From assembly GCA_018817385.1 (NCBI GenBank), contig JAHIUA010000058.1:1-45891 (forward strand): a stretch of 45,891 nucleotides of DNA. Direction: 5' to 3'. Made by a program: the position numbers and the translations under genes. Position 1 is the first letter of the stretch, and each line of letters opens with the position of its first letter. Positions 36,462 through 44,384 of the stretch are shown in pieces. Source of the stretch: Pseudomonadota bacterium. Its GTDB lineage: Bacteria > Desulfobacterota > Desulfobulbia > Desulfobulbales > Desulfocapsaceae. The notes under the pieces are model-generated. The model made no database searches, was not told the origin of the DNA, and worked only from the letters and a program-made list of their open reading frames with translations.

Positions 36462-37294
36462 TGGATAAGCAAAGAAGAAAATTCCTTACAATTGCAGGAG
36501 CATCAGTACTTGCAGGAATTGGAGCACCAGCCATAATCAAGTTGACATCCTCAGACGCTGTGGCGTCCTCGGGAGGACACGAGGCAGCTGCCGGGCATGG
36601 AGCAGCACCTGCAGCTGCCGGTCACGGAGCAGAGGCACCGCAGGGTGTACGCCTGGGCATGGTCATTGATATGCGCAAGATGGCAGATCTGCCTGGACAA
36701 TTGGACGGTGCCATTGCGGCATGTATAAAAACCCATAACATTCCAGAGTTTCCTGACACCAAGAATGAGATCAAGTGGCTGTGGAAGGCACCCTTTGAAA
36801 ATGTCTTTCTCGATCATTCCTCGTATCATTCTTCAAAGAGGGTAGCTACCACCCCGTTTCCAGCCCTCTGTAACCACTGTGATGATCCGCCATGTGTTCG
36901 GGCCTGTCCCACCAAGGCAACGTTTCGGATTCCCCAAAATGGAATCGTGGCCATGGACTTTCATCGTTGCATCGGCTGCCGTTTCTGTATGGCTGCCTGC
37001 CCGTATGGGGCCAGGTCTTTCAACTGGCAGGATCCAAGACCGTATATCAAGAAGTATAATGCGGACTTTCCCTCACGCATGAAGGGTGTTGTCGAGAAAT
37101 GCAACTTTTGCGGCGAGCGGCTTGCTCTCGGGCAGGAGCCTGCCTGTGTGGAAGCCTGCAAAGGGACAGGTGCCATTACCTTTGGTGATCTGAACGATCC
37201 TAAGTCCGAGGTCAGGCAGGTACTTGATAGCGAATTTACTATCCAGAGGAAGACTAATCTGGGTACTAAACCATCAGTCTTTTACATAGTGTGA
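36461..37294 (+). CDS. dsrO: DsrO, Tat-exported ferredoxin subunit of DsrMKJOP
   Basis: About 277 residues. The N-terminus has a twin-arginine signal (QRRKFLTIAGASVLAG), which explains export of a folded iron-sulfur protein. An Ala/Gly/His-rich linker (about 33-55) leads to the ferredoxin domain. Its cysteine groups are CNHCDDPPCVRACP, CIGCRFCMAACP and CNFCGERLALGQEPACVEAC, enough for several [4Fe-4S] clusters, as in NrfC/HybA-type electron carriers. ATG at 36461 with an AAGGAGG ribosome site is chosen; the frame extends 19 codons upstream inside dsrJ but that part is not a signal peptide. It pairs with the NrfD-like DsrP, 7 bp downstream. Confidence 0.95.
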   Translation: MDKQRRKFLTIAGASVLAGIGAPAIIKLTSSDAVASSGGHEAAAGHGAAPAAAGHGAEAPQGVRLGMVIDMRKMADLPGQLDGAIAACIKTHNIPEFPDTKNEIKWLWKAPFENVFLDHSSYHSSKRVATTPFPALCNHCDDPPCVRACPTKATFRIPQNGIVAMDFHRCIGCRFCMAACPYGARSFNWQDPRPYIKKYNADFPSRMKGVVEKCNFCGERLALGQEPACVEACKGTGAITFGDLNDPKSEVRQVLDSEFTIQRKTNLGTKPSVFYIV

Positions 37295-37301
37295 GGTAGT
37301 C

Positions 37302-38471
37302 ATGATTGAAAAAACACTCAAAGGCAAACCAGCCTATTGGATCTGGCTTGCATTTTTAGGAATGTTCATGGCTATTGGTGCTGCCTGTTATCTCAGGCAG
37401 TACAATTTCGGCCTGGGCATGACAGGCATGAGCCGTGATGTCTCCTGGGGGCTCTATATTTCCCAGTTCACCTTCCTGGTCGGAGTGGCGGCTGGAGGTG
37501 TGATGTTGGTCCTTCCCTACTATATCCATGATTATAAGGAATTTGGCAGGATCACTATCCTGGGTGAGTTCCTGGCGATTTCCGCTATCGTTATGTGTAT
37601 GCTCTTTATCATGGCTGATCTTGGACAGCCGATGAGGGCCTTGAATGTTATTCTCCATCCCACACCTAACTCCATGTTGTTTTATGACATGTGCGTCCTC
37701 TGTGGATATCTTTTCCTGAATATCCTCTGTGGTTGGATTATTCTTACTGCAGAACGGAAACAGGTGCACCCCCCGAAGTGGATTTATTTCTTCGTTTATC
37801 TCTCTATCCCCTTTGCTGTTTCCATTCATACCGTTACTGCTATGCTGTACTGTGGTCTGCCTGGGCGTCATTTCTGGCTCTCTGCCATTATTGCTCCCCG
37901 TTTCTTGGCATCTGCTTTTGCGGCAGGACCAGCCCTTATCATCCTTTGCTGTATTATTCTGAAGCGTGTGGCAGGGTTTGATGCTGGAAGAAAGGCAATG
38001 AATAAGCTTGTTACCATTATTATTTATGCTGCCTTGCTGAATATGTTTTTTGTCGGTCTTGAATTTTTTGTCGGCTATTATTCCAATATTCCCGGTCATA
38101 AGTTTGCCCTGGAATATCTCTTCTTCGGTATTGAGCATCATGGCCATGTCTATAACAATCTGGTTCCATTCATGTGGGCCTTTGTGATCCTTGCTTTTGG
38201 CGCCATTGGCCTGCTGGCTTCACCACTGGCGAAGAGGGAAGACGACTTCTTTCTCGGAGTGGGGTGTGCGATGTTGTTTTTGGCCTTTTGGCTGGATAAA
38301 GGAATTGGCTTTGTCCTTGGTGGCTTTGTTCCCAATCCGCTCCATGAGATCGTCGAGTATATTCCTACCGCCAATGAGCTGGGAGTGACGGCCGGTGTCT
38401 GGGCAACAGGATTTTTTGTCCTGACCCTGCTTTACAAAATAGCCGTTGGCGTTGAGCATGAGATAGAATAA
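37302..38471 (+). CDS. dsrP: DsrP, NrfD-like quinone-interacting membrane subunit
   Basis: A 389-residue integral membrane protein of the NrfD/PsrC family with about ten helices, which exchanges electrons between menaquinone and DsrO. Typical segments are the first helix YWIWLAFLGMFMAIGAACYL, DVSWGLYISQFTFLVGVAAG (the conserved GLYI segment), NSMLFYDMCVLCGYLFLNIL, and a late FWLDKGIGFVLGGFVPNPL. It contains no heme motif, as expected. It is the last gene of the operon and is followed 31 bp later by a strong terminator. Confidence 0.95.
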   Translation: MIEKTLKGKPAYWIWLAFLGMFMAIGAACYLRQYNFGLGMTGMSRDVSWGLYISQFTFLVGVAAGGVMLVLPYYIHDYKEFGRITILGEFLAISAIVMCMLFIMADLGQPMRALNVILHPTPNSMLFYDMCVLCGYLFLNILCGWIILTAERKQVHPPKWIYFFVYLSIPFAVSIHTVTAMLYCGLPGRHFWLSAIIAPRFLASAFAAGPALIILCCIILKRVAGFDAGRKAMNKLVTIIIYAALLNMFFVGLEFFVGYYSNIPGHKFALEYLFFGIEHHGHVYNNLVPFMWAFVILAFGAIGLLASPLAKREDDFFLGVGCAMLFLAFWLDKGIGFVLGGFVPNPLHEIVEYIPTANELGVTAGVWATGFFVLTLLYKIAVGVEHEIE

Positions 38472-38502
38472 TCCTGAGCCAGGTAATAGGATGTTGTTTT
38501 TG

Positions 38503-38533
38503 AAGCCCCCGAGTCATCGGGGGCTTTTTTTTT
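38503..38533 (+). terminator. Rho-independent terminator of the dsr operon
   Basis: A perfect 10-bp stem, AAGCCCCCGA (38503-38512) and TCGGGGGCTT (38517-38526), with a 4-nt loop GTCA, runs into a nine-T tract (38525-38533). It lies 31 bp after the dsrP stop. This is the clearest terminator in the window. Confidence 0.93.
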
Positions 38534-38652
38534 GTCCTTTTCTGCTGTATAGTGCCCTGCGAAGGCTGGCTTCCGGGAAGCTGCTGTAGTGAAATGAGTT
38601 GGCTCCTTATCTCAGGACTATTTCTCAATTTGTCGTTAAGGCGTGGAGCATC

Positions 38653-39345
38653 GTGGCTGAAAAACGTGTACTTATTGTGTCTTACTCTTATAGCCATCAG
38701 ACAAGAAATTTACTGAAAAGTTTGATCAAGGGTTTAGAAGACGAAGAGGTTCTGTTGACTTGGGAGCGAGTGTCTCCCTTGCAGGATCTTCGTTTTCCCA
38801 TTGGTACCATTTTTTCCACCGTGGTCATGATGCTGAAGACCTTTTTCCGCAAACGCTATCCTATCATGCCTCTCAACCCCTCTGTTTTTCAGCAATGGGA
38901 TCTCATTATTCTTGCCGGTCCCACATGGTCCTATAATCCTTCCGGGCCCATTCTTTCGCTTTTGGACAGGGACGGGAAAAATCTTATCGCTGGACAATCA
39001 GTGTTGCCGTTTATTTCGTGTCGAGGCTACTGGCGGGTCCATTTCTGGGGACTCCGTTCGCTCCTCAAAAAATGCGGCGCCCGAATTATCTGTGCTCCCA
39101 TTGTGTTTTCACATCCTACCCCGGAGCCGTGGCGCACCATTGGCGTATTTTTAAAACTTGCGGGAAAGGATCCAGAGGTAGGGGCCTCATGGTTTTGCAA
39201 ATTTTATCCGAAATATGGACACAGTCGAAAGCAGATGGAACTGGCATATGATATTGGTAAAAAGCTTGGCCATGACATCATGGCAGGCAAGAAGCCATCG
39301 AAACTCAAATTTCAGACACCCATAAGCAGCCAAGAGGATTACTGA
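38653..39345 (+). CDS. Flavodoxin-like / NAD(P)H-dependent FMN oxidoreductase-type protein
   Basis: About 230 residues from GTG at 38653 (GGAG five bases upstream; the open frame extends to a TTG at 38599). The N-terminal strand and loop VLIVSYSYSHQTRNL match the FMN-phosphate loop of flavodoxin-like folds. WDLIILAGPTWSYNPSGPI matches the second FMN-contacting loop, and VLPFISCRGYW the third. The protein is soluble and has no iron-sulfur motif. It is separated from the dsr operon by the terminator, so it is transcribed independently. The redox partner is unknown. Confidence 0.8.
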   Translation: MAEKRVLIVSYSYSHQTRNLLKSLIKGLEDEEVLLTWERVSPLQDLRFPIGTIFSTVVMMLKTFFRKRYPIMPLNPSVFQQWDLIILAGPTWSYNPSGPILSLLDRDGKNLIAGQSVLPFISCRGYWRVHFWGLRSLLKKCGARIICAPIVFSHPTPEPWRTIGVFLKLAGKDPEVGASWFCKFYPKYGHSRKQMELAYDIGKKLGHDIMAGKKPSKLKFQTPISSQEDY

Positions 39346-39424
39346 GAATCACTGGCCTCTGTTGAGGAATGGTCTGGGCTGAAGAAAAAAAGAAGAGATT
39401 TTTGCGAAGGCTGGGGAATCCGCT

Positions 39425-40219
39425 TCAATAGGGATAAGAGACAGAGAGGTAGAGCTGATAGAGTTGAAAGATCTGTTCTCGAAAAAATATGTAGGCAAGG
39501 GCAGCCAGGGAGAGAAAAGGGCCAAAGGGAATACGGGTCTGTCCGCCCTTTTTCTGTTTGATCATGGCCAGCAGGCCTATAACGGTACCACTTAAAGAGC
39601 TTGCGAAGATGACAAAAGGCAGGGCTTGCCAACCAAGGAAGGCACCGATCATGGCCAATAATTTAATATCACCGCCTCCCATTCCCTCTCTTCGTCGCCA
39701 CAGATAATAAAACAAGGCAATTGTGTAGAGTATGCCTCCTCCGGCAAGAACACCTATCAGAGAGTCGCTCCAATGCAGTGCTGGGCTGATCAGGGAAAAG
39801 AGGAGACCGGCAATGATACCGGGTAATGAAATAATGTCCGGGATAATTTGATGGTGGATATCTATCCAGATAATGACCAGCAGGGCAGCGCAAAAGAGAA
39901 AATAGCCCGCTGTGGTAACGCTTAACCCGAATTGATTGACCAGGGCTGCAGAAAAGAGGGCCATACTCAGCTCAACCAGAGGATATTGGAATGAGATCTT
40001 TTTGTTGCAATGGGAGCAGCGACCGCGCAGAAAAAGAAAACTGAGTATGGGAATATTTTCATACCAGTGCAATGCCTTCAGACAGGCCGGACAGTGAGAG
40101 GCTGGGAAGACAATGGAAGCGTCTTCTCTGGGAAGGCGGAGGATGACCACGTTGAGAAAACTGCCGATAATGGTTCCAAAAAGGAAAGCAGTGACTATGG
40201 AAAAGCTCGCAAAATCCAT
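39425..40219 (-). CDS. Type IV prepilin peptidase / leader peptidase (A24 family)
   Basis: A 264-residue membrane aspartic protease and N-methyltransferase that processes type IV pilins and type II secretion pseudopilins. The N-terminal domain has the PilD-type GTIIGSFLNVVILRLPR and two CxxC pairs (CPAC, CSHC) for zinc. Helices follow, with a first aspartate in IWIDIHHQIIPD and the second in the GGGDIKLLAMIGAFLGW motif (the GxGD signature). No pilin genes are in the window. It diverges from pyrK. ATG at 40219 gives the normal length. Confidence 0.93.
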   Translation of the reverse strand: MDFASFSIVTAFLFGTIIGSFLNVVILRLPREDASIVFPASHCPACLKALHWYENIPILSFLFLRGRCSHCNKKISFQYPLVELSMALFSAALVNQFGLSVTTAGYFLFCAALLVIIWIDIHHQIIPDIISLPGIIAGLLFSLISPALHWSDSLIGVLAGGGILYTIALFYYLWRRREGMGGGDIKLLAMIGAFLGWQALPFVIFASSLSGTVIGLLAMIKQKKGGQTRIPFGPFLSLAALAYIFFREQIFQLYQLYLSVSYPY

Positions 40220-40317
40220 TTGTATAAAACTCTTTCAATGAAGGGTGGTAAGAGAAGAAACCGGGAAACGGCAACCATAGGCAGTCCCTGATTCTTTTTA
40301 TTGTGATAACCGGTTTT

Positions 40318-40346
40318 TTAAAAAAGCCCAAGATTCATTTTATAAT
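40318..40346 (+). promoter_or_regulatory. Promoter of pyrK, giving a nearly leaderless mRNA
   Basis: TTAAAA (40318-40323), a 17-bp spacer, then a perfect TATAAT (40341-40346). The pyrK ATG is only 12 bp after the -10 box, so transcription would begin within about 6-8 bases of the start codon. No ribosome site lies between them. Confidence 0.5.
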
Positions 40347-40358
40347 GTAGCCTTAACT

Positions 40359-41144
40359 ATGTCTCAAATCCAGGAAAAAACACAGGTTATCCGTTTAGAA
40401 CAGTTGACCTCCGATATTGTCCGCTTGACCCTTGAGGCACCGAATATTGCCTCTATTGCCAACCCTGGCCAGTTTGTCATGATACGTACTGGCAATAGCA
40501 ACGATCCCCTCCTTCGTCGACCCTTCTCCATTTCGCAGACCAGTAGTGACGGATGTTTTCAAATCTTGTTTAAGGTGGTGGGAAGGGGGACGAGTCTTCT
40601 CTCCCATTGTCGGGAAGGGGAGTATCTCTCAGTCCTGGGCCCTCTCGGACGAGGGTATCGGATTGACACACAGCGCCGTGCCTGCCTGGTAGGGGGCGGG
40701 ATGGGGATTGCTCCTTTGCTCTTTCTGGGTAAAAGGGTCCTCCGGAAATGTCCTGATCTCCGTCCTGTGGTGGTTCTTGGAGCCAAAAATCGCGAGGAGC
40801 TTGCACCTTTGATTGATGATTTTGCTGCCCTCGGCTTAAAGGTCCATGCTGCTACTGATGATGGTTCTCTGGGCCATCATGGACTGCTCACTGATGTCTT
40901 AAAAGCCCTCGATCTCGGTTCCCGATGCATGACCTATGTCTGCGGACCAAAACAGATGATGACGGCGGTCCATCTCTTTTGCCGGAGTATGCATTACGGA
41001 TGCCAAGTCTCTGTGGAGACCTCCATGGCCTGTGGTATGGGCGCTTGTCTCGGCTGTATTGTACCTCTGGAAAAAGGAGGCTATGGCCATTCCTGTTCTG
41101 ATGGTCCTGTCTTTGATGCCGAGGACTTGGTATGGACTTTGTAA
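40359..41144 (+). CDS. pyrK: Dihydroorotate dehydrogenase B electron-transfer subunit
   Basis: A 261-residue FAD/[2Fe-2S] protein that passes electrons from dihydroorotate dehydrogenase PyrD to NAD+ in pyrimidine synthesis. It has the ferredoxin-reductase fold with the FAD motif RRPFSIS (about 48-54), the NAD-binding GGGMGIAPLLFLG (about 112-124), and four cluster cysteines near the end in CGMGACLGC and HSC. The class 1B pyrD is next on the same strand, although about 195 bp separate the genes instead of the usual overlap. No ribosome site is seen. Confidence 0.93.
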   Translation: MSQIQEKTQVIRLEQLTSDIVRLTLEAPNIASIANPGQFVMIRTGNSNDPLLRRPFSISQTSSDGCFQILFKVVGRGTSLLSHCREGEYLSVLGPLGRGYRIDTQRRACLVGGGMGIAPLLFLGKRVLRKCPDLRPVVVLGAKNREELAPLIDDFAALGLKVHAATDDGSLGHHGLLTDVLKALDLGSRCMTYVCGPKQMMTAVHLFCRSMHYGCQVSVETSMACGMGACLGCIVPLEKGGYGHSCSDGPVFDAEDLVWTL

Positions 41145-41339
41145 GCGGTTGTCAACATTCGGCTCAACAAGGACAAGGAAAATTCGTTTCTTTGTCACGT
41201 CTCGCAGAGAGCGGCTGGCCTTCAAAGAAGAAACAGAAATGGGATCTGCGGATCAAGGTGCAGATTTCCCTGGTGAGCACTGCGAACCTCTTACCCCGTT
41301 GAAATTCAGAGCTATAAAAAGCTGTAGGTGAACACGTAT

Positions 41340-42284
41340 ATGAAATTTGTAGATTGCACAGAATCGGCTGTTGACCTTCAGGTCTCCATTGGTTCTCTGA
41401 CCCTGAAAAATCCAATCATGACTGCCTCCGGTACCTTTGGCTATGCCAAGGAGTTTGAAGCCTACGTTAACCTTCATCGTCTGGGGGCTGTGGTGGTCAA
41501 GGGGATTTCCCTTCTCCCGCGTTCCGGAAATCCTCCGCCGAGGATCGTTGAGACCTCTTGTGGTATGTTGAATGCCATCGGCCTGGAAAATGTTGGAGTG
41601 GACCGCTTTATCAGCGAAAAAATGGCCTCTTTGAACGGAGTCAATGTGCCAGTGGTGGTGAATATTCTCGGAGACACGGTGGAGGAGTACCGGGAGATCA
41701 GCAAACGCCTGGCCGACGTGGAGGGTATTGCGGCCATTGAGGTCAATATATCCTGCCCTAATGTGAAAAAGGGAGGGGTGGCCTTTGGCACAGAGCCAGA
41801 GATGGCAGCAGCCGTAACGACAGCGGTCAAGGAAAGCTGTTCGGTCCCGGTCATTGTCAAACTCTCTCCCAATGTCTCTGATATCACTATCATTGCCCGT
41901 GCTGTCGAGGAGGCGGGGGCCGATGCCGTGTCTCTTATTAATACCCTTATCGGTATGGCCATCGATCATCGTACCAGGAGGCCAATGCTTGCCAATGTCA
42001 TTGGCGGGTTGTCCGGACCAGCCATCAAACCCGTGGCCCTGCGCATGGTTTTTCAGGTTTCGCAGGCCGTTAGCATACCGGTGATTGGTATCGGTGGTAT
42101 TGAGACGGTTGCGGATGTCCTTGAATTTATGCTGGCCGGAGCCACTGCAGTCCAGATAGGCACCGCCAACTTTATTAATCCCAGGGCCAGTGAAGAGGCG
42201 GTCGAGGGCTTAACCCGATATGTTATCGACCAACAGTTGCATTCAGTACGGGAGCTTATCGGTGGCCTGGTCCTCTCCGATTAA
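41340..42284 (+). CDS. pyrD: Dihydroorotate dehydrogenase, class 1B catalytic subunit
   Basis: A FMN beta/alpha-barrel enzyme of about 314 residues that oxidises dihydroorotate to orotate. Visible are NPIMTASGTFGYAKEF, GISLLPRSGNPPPR, the catalytic cysteine in EVNISCPNVKKGG (Cys is the class 1 base), GLSGPAIKPVALRM, and the phosphate loop IGIGGIETVADVLEFMLAGA. ATG at 41340 is preferred over GTG at 41328: the family usually begins close to this point and an AGGTG lies upstream. It works with PyrK. The next gene begins 5 bp after its stop. Confidence 0.95.
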   Translation: MKFVDCTESAVDLQVSIGSLTLKNPIMTASGTFGYAKEFEAYVNLHRLGAVVVKGISLLPRSGNPPPRIVETSCGMLNAIGLENVGVDRFISEKMASLNGVNVPVVVNILGDTVEEYREISKRLADVEGIAAIEVNISCPNVKKGGVAFGTEPEMAAAVTTAVKESCSVPVIVKLSPNVSDITIIARAVEEAGADAVSLINTLIGMAIDHRTRRPMLANVIGGLSGPAIKPVALRMVFQVSQAVSIPVIGIGGIETVADVLEFMLAGATAVQIGTANFINPRASEEAVEGLTRYVIDQQLHSVRELIGGLVLSD

Positions 42285-42289
42285 CGCCG

Positions 42290-42541
42290 ATGCCTCCTAA
42301 GACGCCTCCCCGGCAGACAAAGATGCGAATGTGGAACAGGGTGGAAACCTGGGCCAGGCTCCTCTTTCGCAGGGATACCCCATGGAAAGTCAAGGCTATT
42401 CTCGGGGCTGCCATTGTCTATCTCCTCTCTCCCGTGGATCTTGTTCCGGACTGGATTCTGGGATTCGGGCTTTTGGATGACTTGACCATTGTTTCACTCC
42501 TTGTCGCCTATGCCTTGAAACTTGCTCAAAAAAAAGAGTAA
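42290..42541 (+). CDS. Small YkvA/DUF1232 membrane protein
   Basis: An 83-residue protein with a basic N-terminus and the DUF1232 core: RRDTPWKVKAILGAAIVYLL, SPVDLVPDWI and LLDDLTIVSLLVAYAL. The SPxDLxPDxI signature between two hydrophobic segments is diagnostic. The function of the family is unknown. It starts 5 bp after the pyrD stop, so it is probably co-translated. Its TAA stop is the first arm of the inverted repeat at 42539. Confidence 0.85.
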   Translation: MPPKTPPRQTKMRMWNRVETWARLLFRRDTPWKVKAILGAAIVYLLSPVDLVPDWILGFGLLDDLTIVSLLVAYALKLAQKKE

Positions 42542-42566
42542 CTATTCAGCAGTACCTGAATAGTTA
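42539..42566. terminator. Perfect 11-bp inverted repeat at the end of the YkvA gene
   Basis: TAACTATTCAG (42539-42549) pairs fully with CTGAATAGTTA (42556-42566) over a 6-nt loop. The stop codon is part of the first arm. No T-run follows on the plus strand; the run of A before it would give a T-run for minus-strand transcription. It could attenuate transcription from pyrD into aroD. Confidence 0.4.
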
Positions 42567-42602
42567 CACAAAGATTAATATTCTCTGCTGAAAAGAAGTA
42601 TT

Positions 42603-43301
42603 ATGCCTCAGTCTTCTCTGCACCACCGCATCTGTGTCTCCATCGGTCGCGAGACCATTGACGACGTTCTGGCCGCTGCAGATTCTGTGGGCTCCGGCGC
42701 CGATGTCTTGGAAATTCGTCTCGACAGCCTGGCCGTTCCTGCTATCTCACCCTTTGTCAATACCCTCCAGAAACCTCTCCTCTTCACCAATCGGCCCAAA
42801 TGGGAAGGTGGTCGATTCGGAGGCCGGGAGGAACAGCGTCTTGCTCCTTTAGTTGAGGCAGTGCATGCGAACTGCGCCTATGTTGATCTTGAGCTGTTGG
42901 CTCCCGATTCCTCTCAGCGGAGATTGTTACTAGCCCTGGAGGATGCCGACACCAGGTTGATCCTCTCCTGGCATAATTTCCAGGAGACTCCAGGACGTGA
43001 AGAACTTGTGGGACGGTTGGCGATGATGCAGGATAAGGGAGCGGATATCGGTAAGATTGTGACTTTTGCCCATTCCCACCTGGATGTCCTGCGGGTATTG
43101 CAGCTGCAAGAGCTGGCCGAGGAACGTGCTTTTCCCCTGATTGCTTTCTGCATGGGCCGCCCAGGCGTGATCAGCCGGGTTGCTACCGTAGAACTTGGCG
43201 GCTATATGACCTACTGCGCAGTGAGTGAGAATGAAGCCACTGCCCCAGGTCAGCTTTCCCTGGCTACCTTGAATGAAATCTATTCCTTGCTGGGGGCCTG
43301 A
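42603..43301 (+). CDS. aroD: 3-dehydroquinate dehydratase, type I
   Basis: A 232-residue shikimate-pathway enzyme that dehydrates 3-dehydroquinate through a Schiff base. The type I barrel is recognised by VLEIRLDSL near the start, the catalytic His in LILSWHNFQETP, the Schiff-base Lys in GKIVTFAHS, and the C-terminal FCMGRPGVISRVA. There is a 5-bp gap to aroE, whose GAGGAG ribosome site overlaps the aroD end. Two consecutive shikimate steps are thus encoded together. Confidence 0.94.
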   Translation: MPQSSLHHRICVSIGRETIDDVLAAADSVGSGADVLEIRLDSLAVPAISPFVNTLQKPLLFTNRPKWEGGRFGGREEQRLAPLVEAVHANCAYVDLELLAPDSSQRRLLLALEDADTRLILSWHNFQETPGREELVGRLAMMQDKGADIGKIVTFAHSHLDVLRVLQLQELAEERAFPLIAFCMGRPGVISRVATVELGGYMTYCAVSENEATAPGQLSLATLNEIYSLLGA

Positions 43302-43305
43302 GGAG

Positions 43306-44130
43306 ATGGTCATCAACGGAAAAACAATGTTGTATGGGATCGTTGGCAACCCGGTTGCTCATTCCCTGAGTCCTGCCATACAGAACGCAGCCCTGGCAGA
43401 TCGAGATATCAACGGGGTCTACCTCCCTTTTCCGGCCCTGGATATTGAGGCCGCCGTCATCGGGATTCGTGGCTTGGGCGTTCAAGGTGTAAGTGTGACC
43501 ATACCCCACAAAGAATCTGTGATGGCCTATCTGGATGCGATAGACCCTGTGGCCAAACGCATAGGTGCCGTAAATACCATCATCCTCCAGGAGGATGAGA
43601 ACGGCAAAAGCCTTATTGGCTTGAATACTGATTGGCTTGGTGCCGTTCGCGCTCTGGAGGAGGAGACATGTCTTGATGGAACAGAGGCCGTACTCCTCGG
43701 AGCTGGTGGCTCGGCCCGGGCGATTGGTTTTGGACTGCTGGAAAGAGGAGTCCATGTTGTCCTCTGTAGTCGGACCGAGTCCCGGGGCCGGGGATTGGCC
43801 AATGAACTTGGTTGTCCCTGGGTCTCCTTGGCTGATTGGCAACAGCTGTCTGGAAAAATCCTGATTAATGCTACTTCGGTGGGGATGCAGCCAAACATAG
43901 CAGTGAGTCCGGTTCCTGCTCGGATTCTTCCCCGTTTTCAGGTGGTAATGGACATTGTCTATGCCCCGTTGCGTACACGCCTCCTTCAGGAGGCAGAATC
44001 AGCAGGCTGCAAAACGATAAATGGTCTGGAGATGCTACTCTATCAGGGGGTCGCCCAGTTTGAACAGTGGACCGGTAGGACCGCTCCGGTGGCGGTGATG
44101 CGCAAAGCTCTGGGAGACGCATTGGCCTAG
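43306..44130 (+). CDS. aroE: Shikimate dehydrogenase (NADP+)
   Basis: About 274 residues from ATG at 43306 (GAGGAG just upstream). It reduces 3-dehydroshikimate to shikimate. Substrate-site motifs are GNPVAHSLSPAIQNAAL, VSVTIPHKE (catalytic Lys) and NTDWLGA. The nucleotide-binding loop is LLGAGGSARAIGFGL with the NADP-type CSRTESRG after it. NATSVGM and DIVYAPLRTRLL complete the family pattern. The open frame extends 11 codons upstream into aroD, but the chosen start fits the family. The 130-bp repeat and 118 further bases separate it from aroA. Confidence 0.95.
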   Translation: MVINGKTMLYGIVGNPVAHSLSPAIQNAALADRDINGVYLPFPALDIEAAVIGIRGLGVQGVSVTIPHKESVMAYLDAIDPVAKRIGAVNTIILQEDENGKSLIGLNTDWLGAVRALEEETCLDGTEAVLLGAGGSARAIGFGLLERGVHVVLCSRTESRGRGLANELGCPWVSLADWQQLSGKILINATSVGMQPNIAVSPVPARILPRFQVVMDIVYAPLRTRLLQEAESAGCKTINGLEMLLYQGVAQFEQWTGRTAPVAVMRKALGDALA

Positions 44131-44136
44131 GGGCTT

Positions 44137-44266
44137 GCCCGAGAATAGGCATTTTGTTCAAAATCGAGGCATTTCTGAATAATAAGCGCAGTCATCTATC
44201 TAATATGGCGAGCATTATTGTTCAGGAATAACGAAAAGGTTGGGAGAGATAGCACTCCCGGACAGG
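44137..44266. repeat. 130-bp structured intergenic repeat, copy 2
   Basis: Gap-free partner of 7311-7440. The internal stem pairs 44172-44185 with 44215-44228: 12 standard pairs and two G-T pairs. Against copy 1, one position changed from A-T to G-C on both sides and other changes keep pairing. The small ATTTT/AAAAT hairpin is also kept. The outer terminal repeat has decayed to three mismatches. The remaining bases up to aroA show no further feature except an AAGAGA ribosome site. Confidence 0.8.
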
Positions 44267-44384
44267 ATCCTGAGCCTCTCGTGTCGGTGGGATGGTAAGA
44301 GAACATCTTGCCTGTTGGCCAGGACATTTGGAATCGCAGCAGGTAATAGACTGCGATGAAGAGCAATTTTAAGTAAAGAAGAGA

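Noticed and set aside
41145-41339. A missing gene or coding remnant between pyrK and pyrD
   Set aside because: Both proteins are complete. The open frame here is a continuation of the wrong frame of pyrK and has no recognisable content.
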